Positions 1 to 11,735 of a stretch of DNA of 64,000 bases are shown here, in pieces. This DNA is from Dimorphilus gyrociliatus. Its lineage: Eukaryota; Annelida; Polychaeta; Dinophilidae. Positions within the stretch are counted from its first letter, which is position 1. Each line of letters begins with the position of its first letter. The stretch spans positions 496,001-560,000 of the forward strand of contig CAJFCJ010000010.1 of the NCBI GenBank assembly GCA_904063045.1, in the 5' to 3' direction. The notes under the pieces are model-generated. The model was not told where the DNA came from and did not search any database. It worked only from the letters and a program-made list of their open reading frames with translations. Made by a program: the position numbers and the translations under genes.

Positions 1-26
1 TTTTTTATCCCTTCGATTTAAAATAG

Positions 27-215
27 GTACCCGAAAAATTCCGGGAAGTCGTACAACAATCCCTGAGAGAATTCCATAAGTCAATTATGACCGGTAAAGA
101 CCAGGAACAATCATGGAAGAAAGCAATTTACAAAGTTATTCAACGAATGGACGAAAGTATACCCGAATATTTTAAATCTGTAAATTGGATGGATCAACTA
201 AACGAAAGAGCGTGA
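27..215 (+). CDS. pros: Prospero/Prox homeodomain transcription factor, C-terminal exon (partial)
   Basis: This is the last coding exon of a Prospero/Prox1-type transcription factor, which controls neural and other cell fates in the nucleus. The rest of the gene lies left of the window. An acceptor (AAATAG, 21-26) opens a 63-codon in-phase stretch ending at TGA 213-215. It encodes the end of the Prospero domain that packs onto the atypical homeodomain; recognisable stretches are [28 protein letters not shown] and [12 protein letters not shown], which align almost residue for residue with the vertebrate Prox1 tail as I remember it. Only the last few residues (WMDQLNERA) differ. The intron is phase 0. 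Identification is confident; the orthologue name follows the family. Confidence 0.95.
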   Translation, partial: VPEKFREVVQQSLREFHKSIMTGKDQEQSWKKAIYKVIQRMDESIPEYFKSVNWMDQLNERA

Positions 216-406
216 AAAGTGAAACATGTCTCCTTTTTTCTTGACTCTGATTTGTAAATGTATAAAGTGTGCGGTTATTTTTTTGGGTGGTGTTTTATTA
301 TAATTTCTATTGTTTTTTAATTATTATATTTTTTTGTGCATGCTTTTGTTATAAATACTCGAATTGCTATATATTGTATAGATACATATATATATATAGA
401 AAGAAA

Positions 407-433
407 GAGAGAGAGAGAGAGAGACAGAGAGAG
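407..433. repeat. (GA)n microsatellite in the prospero 3' flank
   Basis: A near-perfect GA dinucleotide tract follows a (TA)n tract about 190 bp after the prospero stop codon, so it is probably in the 3' UTR. Confidence 0.85.
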
Positions 434-2422
434 CGGCATATATATATATGCATATTACACATAGACATTTTAAGTAAAAACTTTTTAAATATATGTATAC
501 TGTGTGTATATGTCTTATATGATCGTTATCAGGAATGAAAATAATCTATATCAAATTGTAGAACTTAATTTTTTGGGTGGGTTTGCATCAATTTGCATAT
601 TTTTTATTTTTTAGGTGCTTTTATAAATATATATATATACTATATATATTCAATTTAAAAATTATTTATATATATATATGTATTTATATTTATGTATATA
701 ATAATGCATGTTTGTTTTTTTTTCATTATATATATCTATAGATACATATATATATATATATATACATATATATGTATGTATGTTATAAAGAAAACAAATA
801 CAAGAATTTTTTCTCCTAATATATATATAAAGAGGCGAAAATACAACAAGGCCGACGTTTTACAACGCAGCTGTCCGGATCAAGCGTGCGTCACGTCGCG
901 GATTAAGAGATTAGTAGAAGGTGGGCGTCGGCCGTCATTTATGCAGGCCTATTATAGCGTCTATTTATCTCTTATATAATGTACTACATGTGTATATTTA
1001 GATTGAAATTTTATAAGTAATGTGTATATTTAGATTATACAGTATATATATATATATATACGATTATAAATATATAACTACGCAAAAGCAAATACGCTAC
1101 ATGGAATATATGAAAAAACAACCCACGCGCACGGAACGCCTGGAAATTGTATATACACAAATAGAAAATGGGGCGATTTCAATGCAAACACGACATTTGG
1201 CGGCGACGTCTTGAACAATAGCCGTTCATCCGTCTTGAGTGGTCAGTTTTGCGCGTCGAACGCATCTGCTGCTCATTCTAGGAACGTCGCACCTGGCCGC
1301 ATTGTGACGTAACGACTACGCTCCGTTTGTTTTGGAATAATGTTCCATTTTCTTCCATTAAGTCGACTGTATATGTATATGCATAAGGATAGAGGGGAGC
1401 AAAGAGAGAGAGGGAAACGAAAGGCGGGGACACAAACAATGGAAAGGGTAAAAGAAAAACAATTGCTTAAAATATTCTTAATTGCTGGGATTATAAATAG
1501 CACAGCAGCGAGTGTTTACGATTATTAGAGACAACGAAATCTCATTAGGAAAGAAATTCTCCTGAAGGACATTTAAATATTTATCTATTTTATGTTTTTA
1601 TTAATTTTCTTTGAAATTTTTATAAGTTTAGAAAATGTTGTAGTATCAAGATTTTAAATTTTCATCCATTGTCCCCTCTTACTCGCATTAAAAAAGAAAC
1701 AATTATAAATATATTAAAAATATATAAAAATGAATATTCATTAATTAGAACAGGTACACTTAAGCATAAATTCACTATGTGTTTTAATTAGACTTTAAAG
1801 AATAGAGTATTAATTGAATCATTTATATAAAAAAATTTCTTTTTTACGACAGTTTTACTCTTTTTCACATTTTTCGTGATAATATTCTATGGAAAACATA
1901 GAAAGATACAGAGAACATATGTATATAAATTTGGATATATATTTATTTATCAGTCTAATCTCTTACAACTCAATCGTGTTTAATTTCAAAACGCCTAACC
2001 ATGCAGAAATTGCGTTTACAAAAACAAAGTTAAAACAGACACGCGTCTCAGCACGTTCGAAACTTCTCAGTTTGCCTCCTATTAATATTCATGATGTCAC
2101 AGGTCCTAGATTGCCTTCTTAAGCTCAATTAGGTGACGCTGTCTTGCGACGCCCTTTCGACGCCGTCGCTCGTCCGTCATCGTTCGTTTTGACGTTTCGT
2201 TAATCGTTTGGACGGCGATGAGCGTCGTGTGCGGTCGCTTATAGGAGAAGATTAGATAAGGATCAGTTTATATATAAGGGGGGAGTAGTTTTTTAGCGTG
2301 ACAACGTATTCTTCCCTGAACGAAAATTACTATCTTGCTAAACACGCTACTGGGCGTCACTCGTTCTAGAACAAAGCAACACCGAACGAGAATGACCTTT
2401 AAAACGGTCTTTGATTGCGAAC

Positions 2423-2430
2423 AGATGGCG
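2423..2430 (+). promoter_or_regulatory. AGATGGCG motif (CTCF-core-like)
   Basis: Context is CAGATGGCGATTT, inside the GACGCY-rich stretch 2.2 kb downstream of the prospero stop. The eight bases match the core of the bilaterian CTCF site; no flanking extension supports it further. Confidence 0.35.
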
Positions 2431-2639
2431 ATTTAAACGCACGAGCGTTTTTTTAAGACGCTTATAAAGTGAGGTAACGCCTTGACATCCGTTTATCATA
2501 TAAAAGATTGCAGTATATATAAATTACAGTATGTATTTAGATACGTATTAGCGTATAGATTTGTACTATAAGTGATAAATGTGTCTATAGACACTACATA
2601 CGGTAGTTAAATAGCGCCTTGATATATGCATATGTGTAA

Positions 2640-2848
2640 AGATACATACACATATATGTATATGTATACTGACACACACAACTAACATATATATATATAT
2701 GTTTGTGTATATTTATATGTATCTACATATAAATATACAGTATATATATATGTATATATATATATATAAGTAACATATATATATATATATATATATATAG
2801 TATTTATATATAAGTTTATATAAATATATATATATATATAAATATATG
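2640..2848. repeat. Long (TA)n / TATATG simple-repeat tract
   Basis: About 210 bp of almost pure alternating TA with CA and TG interruptions. It is largely self-complementary, so it could extrude or collapse in assembly. It splits the GACGCY cluster into two halves. Confidence 0.9.
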
Positions 2849-5120
2849 AAACGTCGTCCCGTCAAAACGATCAATTTTCTTATGGCAACCGGAAACGGAA
2901 CGCGTTCGCCGAGCGTGACGAAATTGAAACAGTCGAATCGATTCGGAGAAAAGTTTGATAATTGCAATACGGTCGGCGGTGCATGAAGCAGAACGCCAGG
3001 TGAAGATGGCACAACAGAAAAGAGAACGATATATATTTTTCTCGTCGTTCCGCTGTCAGCGCGACGCCCGCGGCTTTAATCGATTGTTAGGCGTCTATTG
3101 TGCGACGCCTATAGACGCTGCGCCGTTTTCTCTGGTCACTTTTTGCTATATTGCAATATACAAGCACAATAAGACAAACCGGAAACGACGCTCGTCAGTC
3201 GTCTATTCAAAATGGCAAGTTGGCCATATAAAAAGATTCGACGCCCGACGTCTTCTGCTTGGCTAACTCCTACTTACGGAGCATTTGGCTGCCGTCTCGA
3301 GGGAGGCGTCCAACTTGACGCTTCTCTACAAATATTGCTGGCGACGCTTATATAATTCTTTATCTCGTTTCGCGACGCGCCGTCGCTTCCTACTCCACTA
3401 TTTATAAGTCGTTCTATAAAGACTATGGAAAGAGGCTTGATTATGGCCCAGAGCTATGCCGTTTCTACTAAGTTGTAATCATCCATCGACGAACGTTCAC
3501 TTTTAAAATATTCACTAGCGTCTCTTTTTTCTCTTGTTCCAGTTTCTCTAGGCAGAGCGCACGCGCATCGAATCTTAGATAAGCCCCACCTTTTCCTTAA
3601 GAAACTATTTGTGCGTCTCGGCCAATCAGCGTGTTTCCTGGCGTTTCGGCCTATGAGCAAATTTCCCCCTTCTTGCCATATCTCGTCACCCGTATCTATG
3701 CTGTAATAATTTCCGTAGACATATAAGGGTGACGCGTTAAGAGAAGAAAAGAGGAACAGCTGCTGGCTACCGTTTTTTTCCTCTATACATTGACTTTGTA
3801 CCGTCTTTGTTTGTCAAAGTTAAAAATAAAAAGAAAGAATCGTTTGCAGACGTCGAGCGTTCGTATTAGCTAAATAGACATTGATTTAGCAAATCTCATA
3901 AGTCGAAGGTAACGCGGCGGCGGGCGTCGAATCGATAAGAAACGCTCAGATCGATACATTCTTTCAACAAAAATCTTTTCACTTGAAGAATATCGACCGA
4001 CTGGCTTTTTACCTTTAGTTCTCTATACACAGAAAAAAGCAATTGCGAACAGATGTTTTCTGACTTCGACCGCCAGACGGCGTCACCTTCAAAAGTATAC
4101 ACACAAAAAAAACTTATATAGGAAAATTTTTCGACGTCACGCACGTTTCACATAGACGCTTGGTGATCCGTATAGGCGCTACAATTTAGCGGAGTGCGTA
4201 TGACATTTTCGGTAAAAAATCGGGGCGTCTCCGGAGAGACGCCAGCGTTGTTTTCGCAGTTACGCGGATTCCGTAAATTGCAATAACAACAATGAAAAAA
4301 ACTCGGGATCGGGCGTCTTATTGCGGCGTCGCGTTGACGTTAATGTCCATAAAGCGTCGACGTCGCGCTTTTTATTTATTCCTACCGCAAAACGGCGGGC
4401 ATTAAAAGCAAAAGAACGTACGGACTATCGATCGTCGCCCAATTAAACATATGTTGGCTTTTAATGCGCTGGAAGATAAGATACACACACTTTTCTGACG
4501 GTAATAATAACGAGATAATTATCTCGTATACTGGCGACAGGCTGTATACATGCACATATATAATATAAGGCCTATATTCTTGACTTGCGATCAAGCCGTT
4601 TATGCTGATTTGCCATTGTTGTTTATCCTTGAATACAATTTCAACCAATTTACCAACTGCATTATATTTTTACCGATTATTTTCGATTAATAGGCCTACA
4701 CGTTCCCTCCCCATATATATCCCAAACAACAAGATGCGCGTATAATTTCATTATGCGCCAGCACTCAAAGTCAATATTGTTAGCAATCGTCAGCCCATCA
4801 CTTTCTATTTTAGCGCAGATAGAGTTGCTCAATGCCGCTACAATGGCTCACACCAAGCGTAGATTCTCCACATCCGGTGCTTTTGCTAGCTATAGTAGCT
4901 ACCTGCAATTTCTACTTCAAACAGACGCTCGCTGAGCGGTTAGACGGCCACGCTTCGTTTGCTTTTTGCCGATTTTCCCCCTTCCATTCTTTTATAGTCT
5001 ACGTTTATAATACTGGGAGGTTTGTTTGTGAGATGGCACGTTCCTAGCCATCATTGATCCCTCCCTTTACAAGCCCTTGGCTTTAAAAAGCCACTCCTCT
5101 TTTCCTCCTCTTTTACTACT

Positions 5121-5150
5121 ATCTATCCATCATCTATCTATCTATCTATG
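5121..5150. repeat. (ATCT)n tetranucleotide repeat
   Basis: A run of CTAT/ATCT units inside a pyrimidine-rich segment at about 5090-5160. Confidence 0.8.
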
Positions 5151-5228
5151 TCTCTTTTATTATAGCGGAAAACGCCCATTCAAATTCCCTCTTCTCCTTT
5201 TTAACAATTCATGCCTATAAACTACTAA

Positions 5229-5236
5229 CGCCATCT
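5229..5236 (-). promoter_or_regulatory. AGATGGCG motif (CTCF-core-like)
   Basis: On the minus strand it reads GCAGATGGCGTTAG. It lies 827 bp upstream of the CD225-like start codon and 213 bp from the next, oppositely oriented site. Confidence 0.4.
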
Positions 5237-5448
5237 GCGACGTTGTGATCTATGATTTCGCAAATCGATTAGGGAGAGTCGTTAGGCCTATTTAAAACTA
5301 TACCTTTCCTTCCACTCAATTAAACTCTTCGACTCAGCCGTTTAAACGGTAGAATCGCCTCGAGGAGAATATTTTTTTTTTCACCTGTTTAGGCAAGTTT
5401 TTTCAACCAAGGTTTTTAGGATTAACAGTTTTAACTCCTTCGATTGGT

Positions 5449-5456
5449 AGATGGCG
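5449..5456 (+). promoter_or_regulatory. TAGATGGCGCC motif (strong CTCF-core match)
   Basis: The extended match GTAGATGGCGCCAC (5447-5460) is one of the two best in the window, together with the one at 62587. It lies 600 bp upstream of the CD225-like start. Confidence 0.45.
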
Positions 5457-6056
5457 CCACGTTCTGTTAAAATTATGTAAAATTTATATTCCATCGTGTC
5501 CCCTCCGCTCCCTTTTCTTTCTATTACACCGCCCACAGCGAGAGAATATTTGGCAAAGAACCCGCAATTTCGTTTCTATTTTTATATACACTAGCTTTAT
5601 ATACAATCCAATTTTTTCATACTTTACAGAATTTATGCTGTCTTTAGAATGACAATCCATCATTGTAAGTCTAACGATAGCAAAAAATTACAAAAAAAGA
5701 GAAATGTATGTCAATTGCATGCTCCTTTTCGTCTTTTGCATAAAAAGTATCGAATTACGCGTTGTTGAATTAAGTGAAAATTTTCTTAATCAGTTTCATC
5801 GTATTGTCGTCTGCTAATAGCCTTCACCTTTAATGTAGAGGGCGTTATTAACTTAAACACAGGTAAGTCCAGGTAAATTTTTTAAACAATGTCAAAATGG
5901 ACCCTAAAAAGATTAAATTAAATTTTAATTGTTTAATTTATTAATAGATAATTTATAGAGAAGGTTTCATTCAATAATTGCTCTTAGTTTAAATGAATTT
6001 TCTGCATAATCTCAAAATTTCGGTAGGTTCTCAAGTTTTCGTCACCTGAGAATATT

Positions 6057-6902
6057 ATGGATGAATATAGACAAGCTACCACCACTCATATTAACTCCGG
6101 TTTTAATGCTGATTTAGGACAGCGTTTTGCTCATCCAGAGAACACAAGCTTCTATTCAGAAGATGAAAGTTTTTCAAGAATGGCAGATCAACCATCGATG
6201 CATTCCAGCTACACACAAGAATCTGGAAGAATACCTCACCGTTACCATCCACAAAACGTGCCCGCTACAAGATATTATGAATCTCCAGGTAAGAAAAGAG
6301 ATCATTTTAAATTAGAATCTTGAAATCAGTTGGGTAAAATGATAAAATATTTCAAAAGCTCAATCAGTTGTTCCTGTTGGTCAATCGGATCAGTCTCTGT
6401 TGTTTAATTACCAGCCGCAATGGATGAAAAATATGAAAGTTGACACTTACACCGGAGGACAAGCGGAAACTACGATGGATCAGTCAACATATAGTAAGAA
6501 GGAGTTTAAAATTAGAACTTACCTTATATGGAGCGTGTTAATGCTAATATTTTTCCTTCCATGTGGTACGTATGAATTGACCTTATTAAAACAATAAGAT
6601 GATTTATTTAACAAAACAAAAATTACCAATTACCAGGAGTTGTTGCTATGCTACTATCACTTAACATAAGGAACTTGAAGAGCAACGGACAAACGACTTT
6701 GGCAAAGAAACGTAGTAGAATTTTGCTCTGGTGGATTCTTATCGCACCGACTATAATGTTTGTAGTCTATGTAATTATCCTACTTACCCTTTTGTTCTGT
6801 GGCTTTAAAAGATACACAGTAGACGAGTATTTAATTCCACACGATTACGAAAGTAACAGTTATTGTATATTCGGCGGAGGAATTCGCGAAACATACCTGT
6901 AA
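6057..6902 (+). CDS. CD225/dispanin-family two-transmembrane protein
   Basis: Three exons, 6057-6288, 6359-6565 and 6637-6902, join in phase to 234 aa; the introns are 70 and 71 nt. The N-terminal 130 residues are polar, with many S, Q, Y and H and no signal peptide. Then come a first membrane segment (TYLIWSVLMLIFFLPCGVVA), a basic loop (LNIRNLKSNG, AKKRSR) and a second segment (LLWWILIAPTIMFVVYVI), followed by a short C-terminal tail. The FLPCGVVAMLLSLNIRNLK block is the CD225 signature region shared by IFITM, PRRT2 and SynDIG proteins, which are vesicle or membrane-trafficking adaptors. I cannot assign it to one vertebrate subfamily, so no symbol is given. The start is the first Met of the open frame. 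It converges on the SLC28 gene. Confidence 0.85.
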
Positions 6903-7746
6903 AAGCGAAAACAAAACAAAAAAACCACGTACAAATATATAAAAAAAGTTAACTTTTTTGTTTTGTTTTTACTGTTATATCGGTGACCTTTTAAACATAT
7001 CTTTATGTATATATTCATAGACTTTTATGCGTATATGTTCTTGCTTTTATTAAGATGATAATTAACATTTGAATCTCGTCTTTTTTAGATAATGCTCTTG
7101 CTTTATTTTTTTTATTATTTCTATGTTATTAGTTTTTTTCCTCCTTTGTAAGATTATTATGAATCATACTCTGAATATACTAAATAATAAACGAACTGGA
7201 AAGAACGAGTTGTCAACTCTTCTAAACAATATTAAATGTCAATCGGTATTATATAGTTAATATATTCTTCCATTCCATTTAACAGAGGAAACTTCACATT
7301 CTGAACGAAAAGTTCGAAAATTTCTGATAATTTAGTTTTTAAATAAATAATAAACTATTATTAAATTATTAATAAATATTATTAAAAAAATATTTTCCAC
7401 CTTACTCCTACTCTAAATCGATGAGCTAGCGTCTAATCCTAAATTTTTTATCCGCATTATCATTTTACGGCCGTCTATTAGTGTCTCTTTTGTATATAGC
7501 AACTTCCGCAAAAATCGCTCATTTCCCCTCCTTTTTTTATTCGCGAAAGTGGTATAAAGAGTAAATAAATCATATAGGACTAAATCATTCATTAATGTTT
7601 CTTTTTTTGACAGAAGCATTTAAGTTTCTCTTTCACATCTTATTATTATTTACAAAATGCCAAAAGAATGTACATTATGCAAGGAGAATACATTTAGCCT
7701 TCATAAAGCAGACCTGAAAGAAAACATTTTCATTATTTAATAATGA
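6903..7746. other. Convergent intergenic region with a 3' hairpin
   Basis: Tail-to-tail spacer between the CD225-like gene and SLC28. Just after the first stop codon, arms at 6909-6924 and 6954-6969 form a 16-bp perfect inverted repeat of A/C versus T/G with a 29-nt loop. The rest is AT-rich with no coding signal. Confidence 0.6.
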
Positions 7747-10700
7747 TTAAAAATTTTTTATAAGTAATGAAAAGAAAAACCAACCAGCTGTACAGGCATT
7801 CATAAAACTAGCTATAGTACCGGCTATCATCGCTCTTACAGCTATTCTAGCAATTATACTTTTCTTCTCAGGTGCCATTGCACCTAAAACTCCGATAACC
7901 ATTCCTATTGAAGATATATTTGCGAAACCACACAGGGCGTATGTTGAAATAACGATAGATCTTTCATTTCTCATTACTCCTCCTGTTAAAGTTACATTCC
8001 CTTCGAGAAGTATATCGACTTTATCTGGTCCAATGTAAGTCCAATTTCCCCCATTTTGTGTGTGGTTCGTAAATTTTCGTGAATTTGATACGATTGTACC
8101 CAACCTTTGATAAGCTACAAATTCGTTAATAAAAGTTTTGAAACCAACAAGTTGCGCCACCAAACGGCAATCTTCCGGGGCTACCCCCATAATAAAAGCA
8201 AAAGGCCACAAAAGGTAAGATGTTATTAGTTGGAAAGTGAGAGGTGGATATTTTGGCGGCTCCAGTCCAACTCTTCTACCAAACCATCTGAGCGTAGAAT
8301 TGACGAAGCCAAGCAGGGCTATGAAAGCGATTAGATTGGCTGCAATATTAGCTACAAGCTTTATACTTGTAGACGCCCCGGAAGCCGCCGCTTCGATTAC
8401 GTTCTGCTCGGGCGGCCTCTCCATCTCCGGTTTTTTACTGGCTTCCTCAGGCGTCTTTTCAACTTCCGGATAGAAGAGTTTGGACATGGCCAAAGCACAA
8501 GGAGCAGCCATTACGGATGCCGTAATCAAATGATTGGCGGGAACCTGCAATTATAAATAATATATTTCTTTAGATTTCTACTGTAGTGACTTATAACGTG
8601 CTGTTAAGTATATAAATAAAATATATATATGCTAATATATATATATATGTAAATACTATATATTACTAATATATATATATATATATATATAAATACTATA
8701 TATACTTATATTAGATATAGTAGATATAGTATATAATTTTCAATTGGGCCATGCTAAATATGATAAGATGCAAGAAATGACACTGAGAGTTGTACAATTA
8801 ATATCTGATAGCTTCCTAGATATACTTAAAGTCTAACGTTCAAGGTTTTTCAGAAGGTTATAGGTGGATCAATCGGTGCTGATTCAAAAGATCATAATAA
8901 GATAATTAGATATAGGATGCTCGTTTAAAAAAAAAATAATAAAGCAGCTAAGCGTCTCCTTACAAGTCTCTCAGTGCCAATACTAAAAAGGTCACAAAGT
9001 ACGATATTTTGTCTAAAGGTGAACTAACCCCAAAAAGAATGTACGAAGCCATAACGGCACCGGCAATTGAAGCGAATCCTCCTGTCATGACAGCATGCAA
9101 TTCTGAATCGCTCATCGAGTGGATTAGAGGACGGATTAGCAAGGGAGCTTCCGTTTGCCCGATAAAGATATTACCGGCGGCATTAACGCTCTCACCGGCT
9201 GTTGTTCCAAGGGTTTTTTGCATAACGAAAGCCAATTTGAGGATTACTGCCTGCATAACTCCCAGATAGTATAAAACAGAGACGACTGTACTAAAAAAGA
9301 TGACCACTGGCAGAACCTTAAAGGCGAATGGATGATCTGTGAATTTATCACCAAATACAAACTTGGCACCCTCGTCAGAATATGCAAGAAATTCTACTAC
9401 CCTGTATGAATTATTAAACAATTTTAGATTGATAAGAAAACCCTATCATTTTTCATTAAGAAAATCTGAGGATGTTGCCCTAAAAACAGTCTTTAACCCT
9501 GTTCCTTAAGCAACGCCATCTGTAGGATACAAACAAAAACTTGCCTATTTCCCAGCCAATTGAAGGCGTCGAAACCCCATTTTGTTCTTAAAATTAAAAT
9601 GGCAAACACAAATTGTAGACCCAGGCCCCAAGCCACGGGTCGCCACCTGACTTTAGCTGGATTATAGGAGAACATAAAGAATAGAATGATATAAATAACA
9701 TGACCGCTTAGAGAAATAAGATTCTTTGGTCTTTTTCTAGCGATGTTTACCGAAACGAATATTATAAATCCCGCAACAACCAAAAATATGAACAAGTATT
9801 TAAAAAAATTCCAGGCTGATATTCTGGATGATGGCCATTTCCTATTTATAGTGTTTCCAGTAGACTTCCAACCAGATTCAACTTTTGTACCATAGAATGA
9901 ATAAAGTATGTTACAAATCATAAAGAAAACAACTGTACAAGTAATCCATAACAGTCTAATAGACGGTTCATTTTGTAATCTTTCATGTCTCATAGCAAAG
10001 GCAAAGTACACAAAGTAACCAATTAAAAGGATTAATTGTATAATTTTTAGAATAACACTTCTATTCTGATTATAGAAATGCGATGATCTATTTTGAAAAT
10101 GCTCAATTTTTCTAAAAATAAGTCCCCTTCTTTCATTTATTTCAGTTCTATTGCCTCCATCCTCTTCAAAAGGCGATATTTGATTTTGATTTTGATTTTG
10201 TCGTTTCTGAAACAAAAATTATAATTATTTATATAATCTTTTATCAACTTCTTCTACCATTCAACAATTTTACAACTTTATCAATAAGCAAAGAGAGACT
10301 ATACTATTCATTTACAATAGGATTATTTAATCTATTTTTTATGATTCATTTTAAAACTACTTGTACTTATCACAATAAGAATAATTGTTTTAAACTCTTA
10401 TATAATTACAATAGTTTATTAACTTTATTCTATTATATTATCGTTTAAGCTTGTAAGTATAATTTTCTTTAAATCGACATCCAATTAGATTTACATAAGT
10501 TTACTTAACATAGTAATTTGTACTTGGCAAAAAAGACGACTACTGTTATAATATACAATTAAATATATTTATTTTTAGTTATCTATCAAAAAAAAAAGTA
10601 GCATTTTGTTTTTTATTTTTTTAAATATTGTCCTTACAAAGGCATACGAGATAATCAATCTATAATTAGGTACTTCTAAGATGTACCTCTGTTTTATTAA

Positions 10701-10901
10701 AAGTACTCATTACTTTTAATTGATGTAACATTAAATGTATTAAGGGGAATCATTTACCTTTGCATTTTCATTTGGAACATTTTCAGACGGTGAATCGGGC
10801 GAGAAAGCCTGATTTTCGTACGTTTGATGAACTTGCTTCACAGAGTCATTTTCAAATCCGCAAAAATCATCGTTTCTCTTGTTGTCTAGTTTATCAGCCA
10901 T
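7747..10901 (-). CDS. SLC28: Concentrative nucleoside transporter (SLC28/CNT)
   Basis: Na+-coupled nucleoside uptake transporter of the plasma membrane. Four exons (10758-10901, 9545-10206, 9029-9401, 7747-8544) give 658 aa, the usual CNT length. The first about 80 residues are a polar cytoplasmic tail with an NQNQNQ run; multiple hydrophobic segments follow. Family landmarks in order are VRWRPVAWGLGLQF, FKVLPVVIFFSTVVSVLYYLG, AAGNIFIGQTEAPLLIRP, ELHAVMTGGFASIAG, ITASVMAAPCALAMSKL, VANIAANLIAF and FNEFVAYQRL with STYALCGFAN, all in the substrate-binding core. The ends of exons 3 and 4 join as LFG|VPANHL. Intron 2 (9402-9544) fits only with a GC donor (AG|GCAAGT at 9546-9541), giving WLGNRVVEFLAYSDEG in register with mammalian CNTs. 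The subtype (pyrimidine, purine or broad) is not assigned. It lies in tandem with C2CD5, 835 bp away. Confidence 0.95.
8620..8725. repeat. (TA)n tract in SLC28 intron 3
   Basis: Alternating TA with TAAATACTATA interruptions inside the 484-nt intron 8545-9028, which is lengthened mainly by this repeat. Confidence 0.85.
9514..9521 (-). promoter_or_regulatory. AGATGGCG motif in SLC28 intron 2
   Basis: On the minus strand it reads TACAGATGGCGTTGC, within the GC-AG intron 9402-9544. The TACAG before it also looks like a splice acceptor, so selection on splicing cannot be excluded. Confidence 0.3.
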
Positions 10902-11735
10902 AGTCGAAACTCTAAATGAAGATTAAATAATGCAATTTGATCTCTTTAACTAATCGTTTGTATCATTAATGAGAAGTCAGTCATAGCTAGGATTTAAAGA
11001 GAGAATTGAACAGGTTTCGTCTTTTATTCTTATACCGCAATCAAACTTATATGTTATCTTCACTTATATATAGATAAGATTAATTTTCAATAATCTTATC
11101 GCGCTGTTAAAAATTGAAGGGATGCTGTATGTTTTAACGACATTTTGACCTCAGGAAAACTAATGAAGCTCTTACATAAATAGTTAAAAGACTATTAACT
11201 TGGATTCTCTTTAATTAATGATAAATCCAAATCAATTAGTATCCGGAAAACATGAACAAAATACGTTATACAAAAGATTATGAAGATTAAAACCCTGAGA
11301 TTTGGGATCTTATGATTAAATTAAGATGAAACAGAACAAACATATTGATGGAATTATCTTTATTATAAATCCTTCAATACAAGGTTATCTCAGCTTTCTA
11401 GGTTCGCGGAAGAGCGTCGAGTTTTATGAATAACAATGATGAATAAATTCTATATATTAATTAATCGAATATATTCATATATGCATTTATATTTTTATAA
11501 ATTAGTTCTCTATATTTTACATGAAGGCTCTGAAAATCATTAACCTAAATTTTGGTAATTTCTTGCTTTCTACTTTAATCTAAATCTGCAAAAGAGAATT
11601 TTCTTCTTTTGTCTCTTTGTTTTGTTTTTTTTTTTTGCTTTAAATAATTTAATCAAGAAAGTTTTAACAGAAATTTAATATTCTTTTGATCTGTGGACAG
11701 TTATTCTTCATTTATCAGAAAAAAAACTCTTTCAA
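10902..11735. other. SLC28 promoter / C2CD5 3' flank
   Basis: 834 bp of AT-rich non-coding DNA between two genes transcribed in the same direction. I see no coding exon, RNA gene or clear motif. Confidence 0.5.

Larger units (their letters stand above)
2130..4360. promoter_or_regulatory. Dense cluster of GACGCY / RGCGTC motifs
   Basis: I count about 26 copies of GACGC or its complement GCGTC on both strands here (e.g. near 2135, 2151, 2160, 2222, 3062, 3096, 3112, 3236, 3308, 3319, 3350, 3925, 4080, 4226, 4240, 4311, 4330, 4350). Nearly all extend to GACGCC or GACGCT. At about 42% GC I would expect two to three by chance. Copies are irregularly spaced and lie in both orientations, so this is not a tandem repeat. 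A few more occur near 888, 934, 954 and 1252 and one at 4922; the motif is rare elsewhere in the window. It resembles a homotypic transcription-factor site cluster; the factor is unknown to me. Confidence 0.5.
216..6056. other. Non-coding interval between prospero and the CD225-like gene
   Basis: No coding exon is supported here in 5.8 kb, unusually long for this compact region. It holds the prospero 3' UTR and polyA region, several (TA)n and (GA)n tracts, a motif-dense GC-richer stretch (about 2130-4360), three AGATGGCG sites and a pyrimidine-rich ATCT repeat near 5121-5150. The open frames seen are short, rich in I/Y/K from TA repeats, or lack coding character. Placement beside a developmental regulator suggests cis-regulatory DNA, which is inference. 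Confidence 0.6.

Noticed and set aside
269-979. Open frames rich in I, Y and R in the prospero 3' flank
   Set aside because: Produced by (TA)n and (GA)n microsatellites; no motif, splice signal or codon pattern of a gene.
9493-9540. SLC28 exon 2 running on to the stop near 9493
   Set aside because: It would add residues absent from every CNT I know and leave no valid junction; the GC donor at 9544 restores the conserved alignment.
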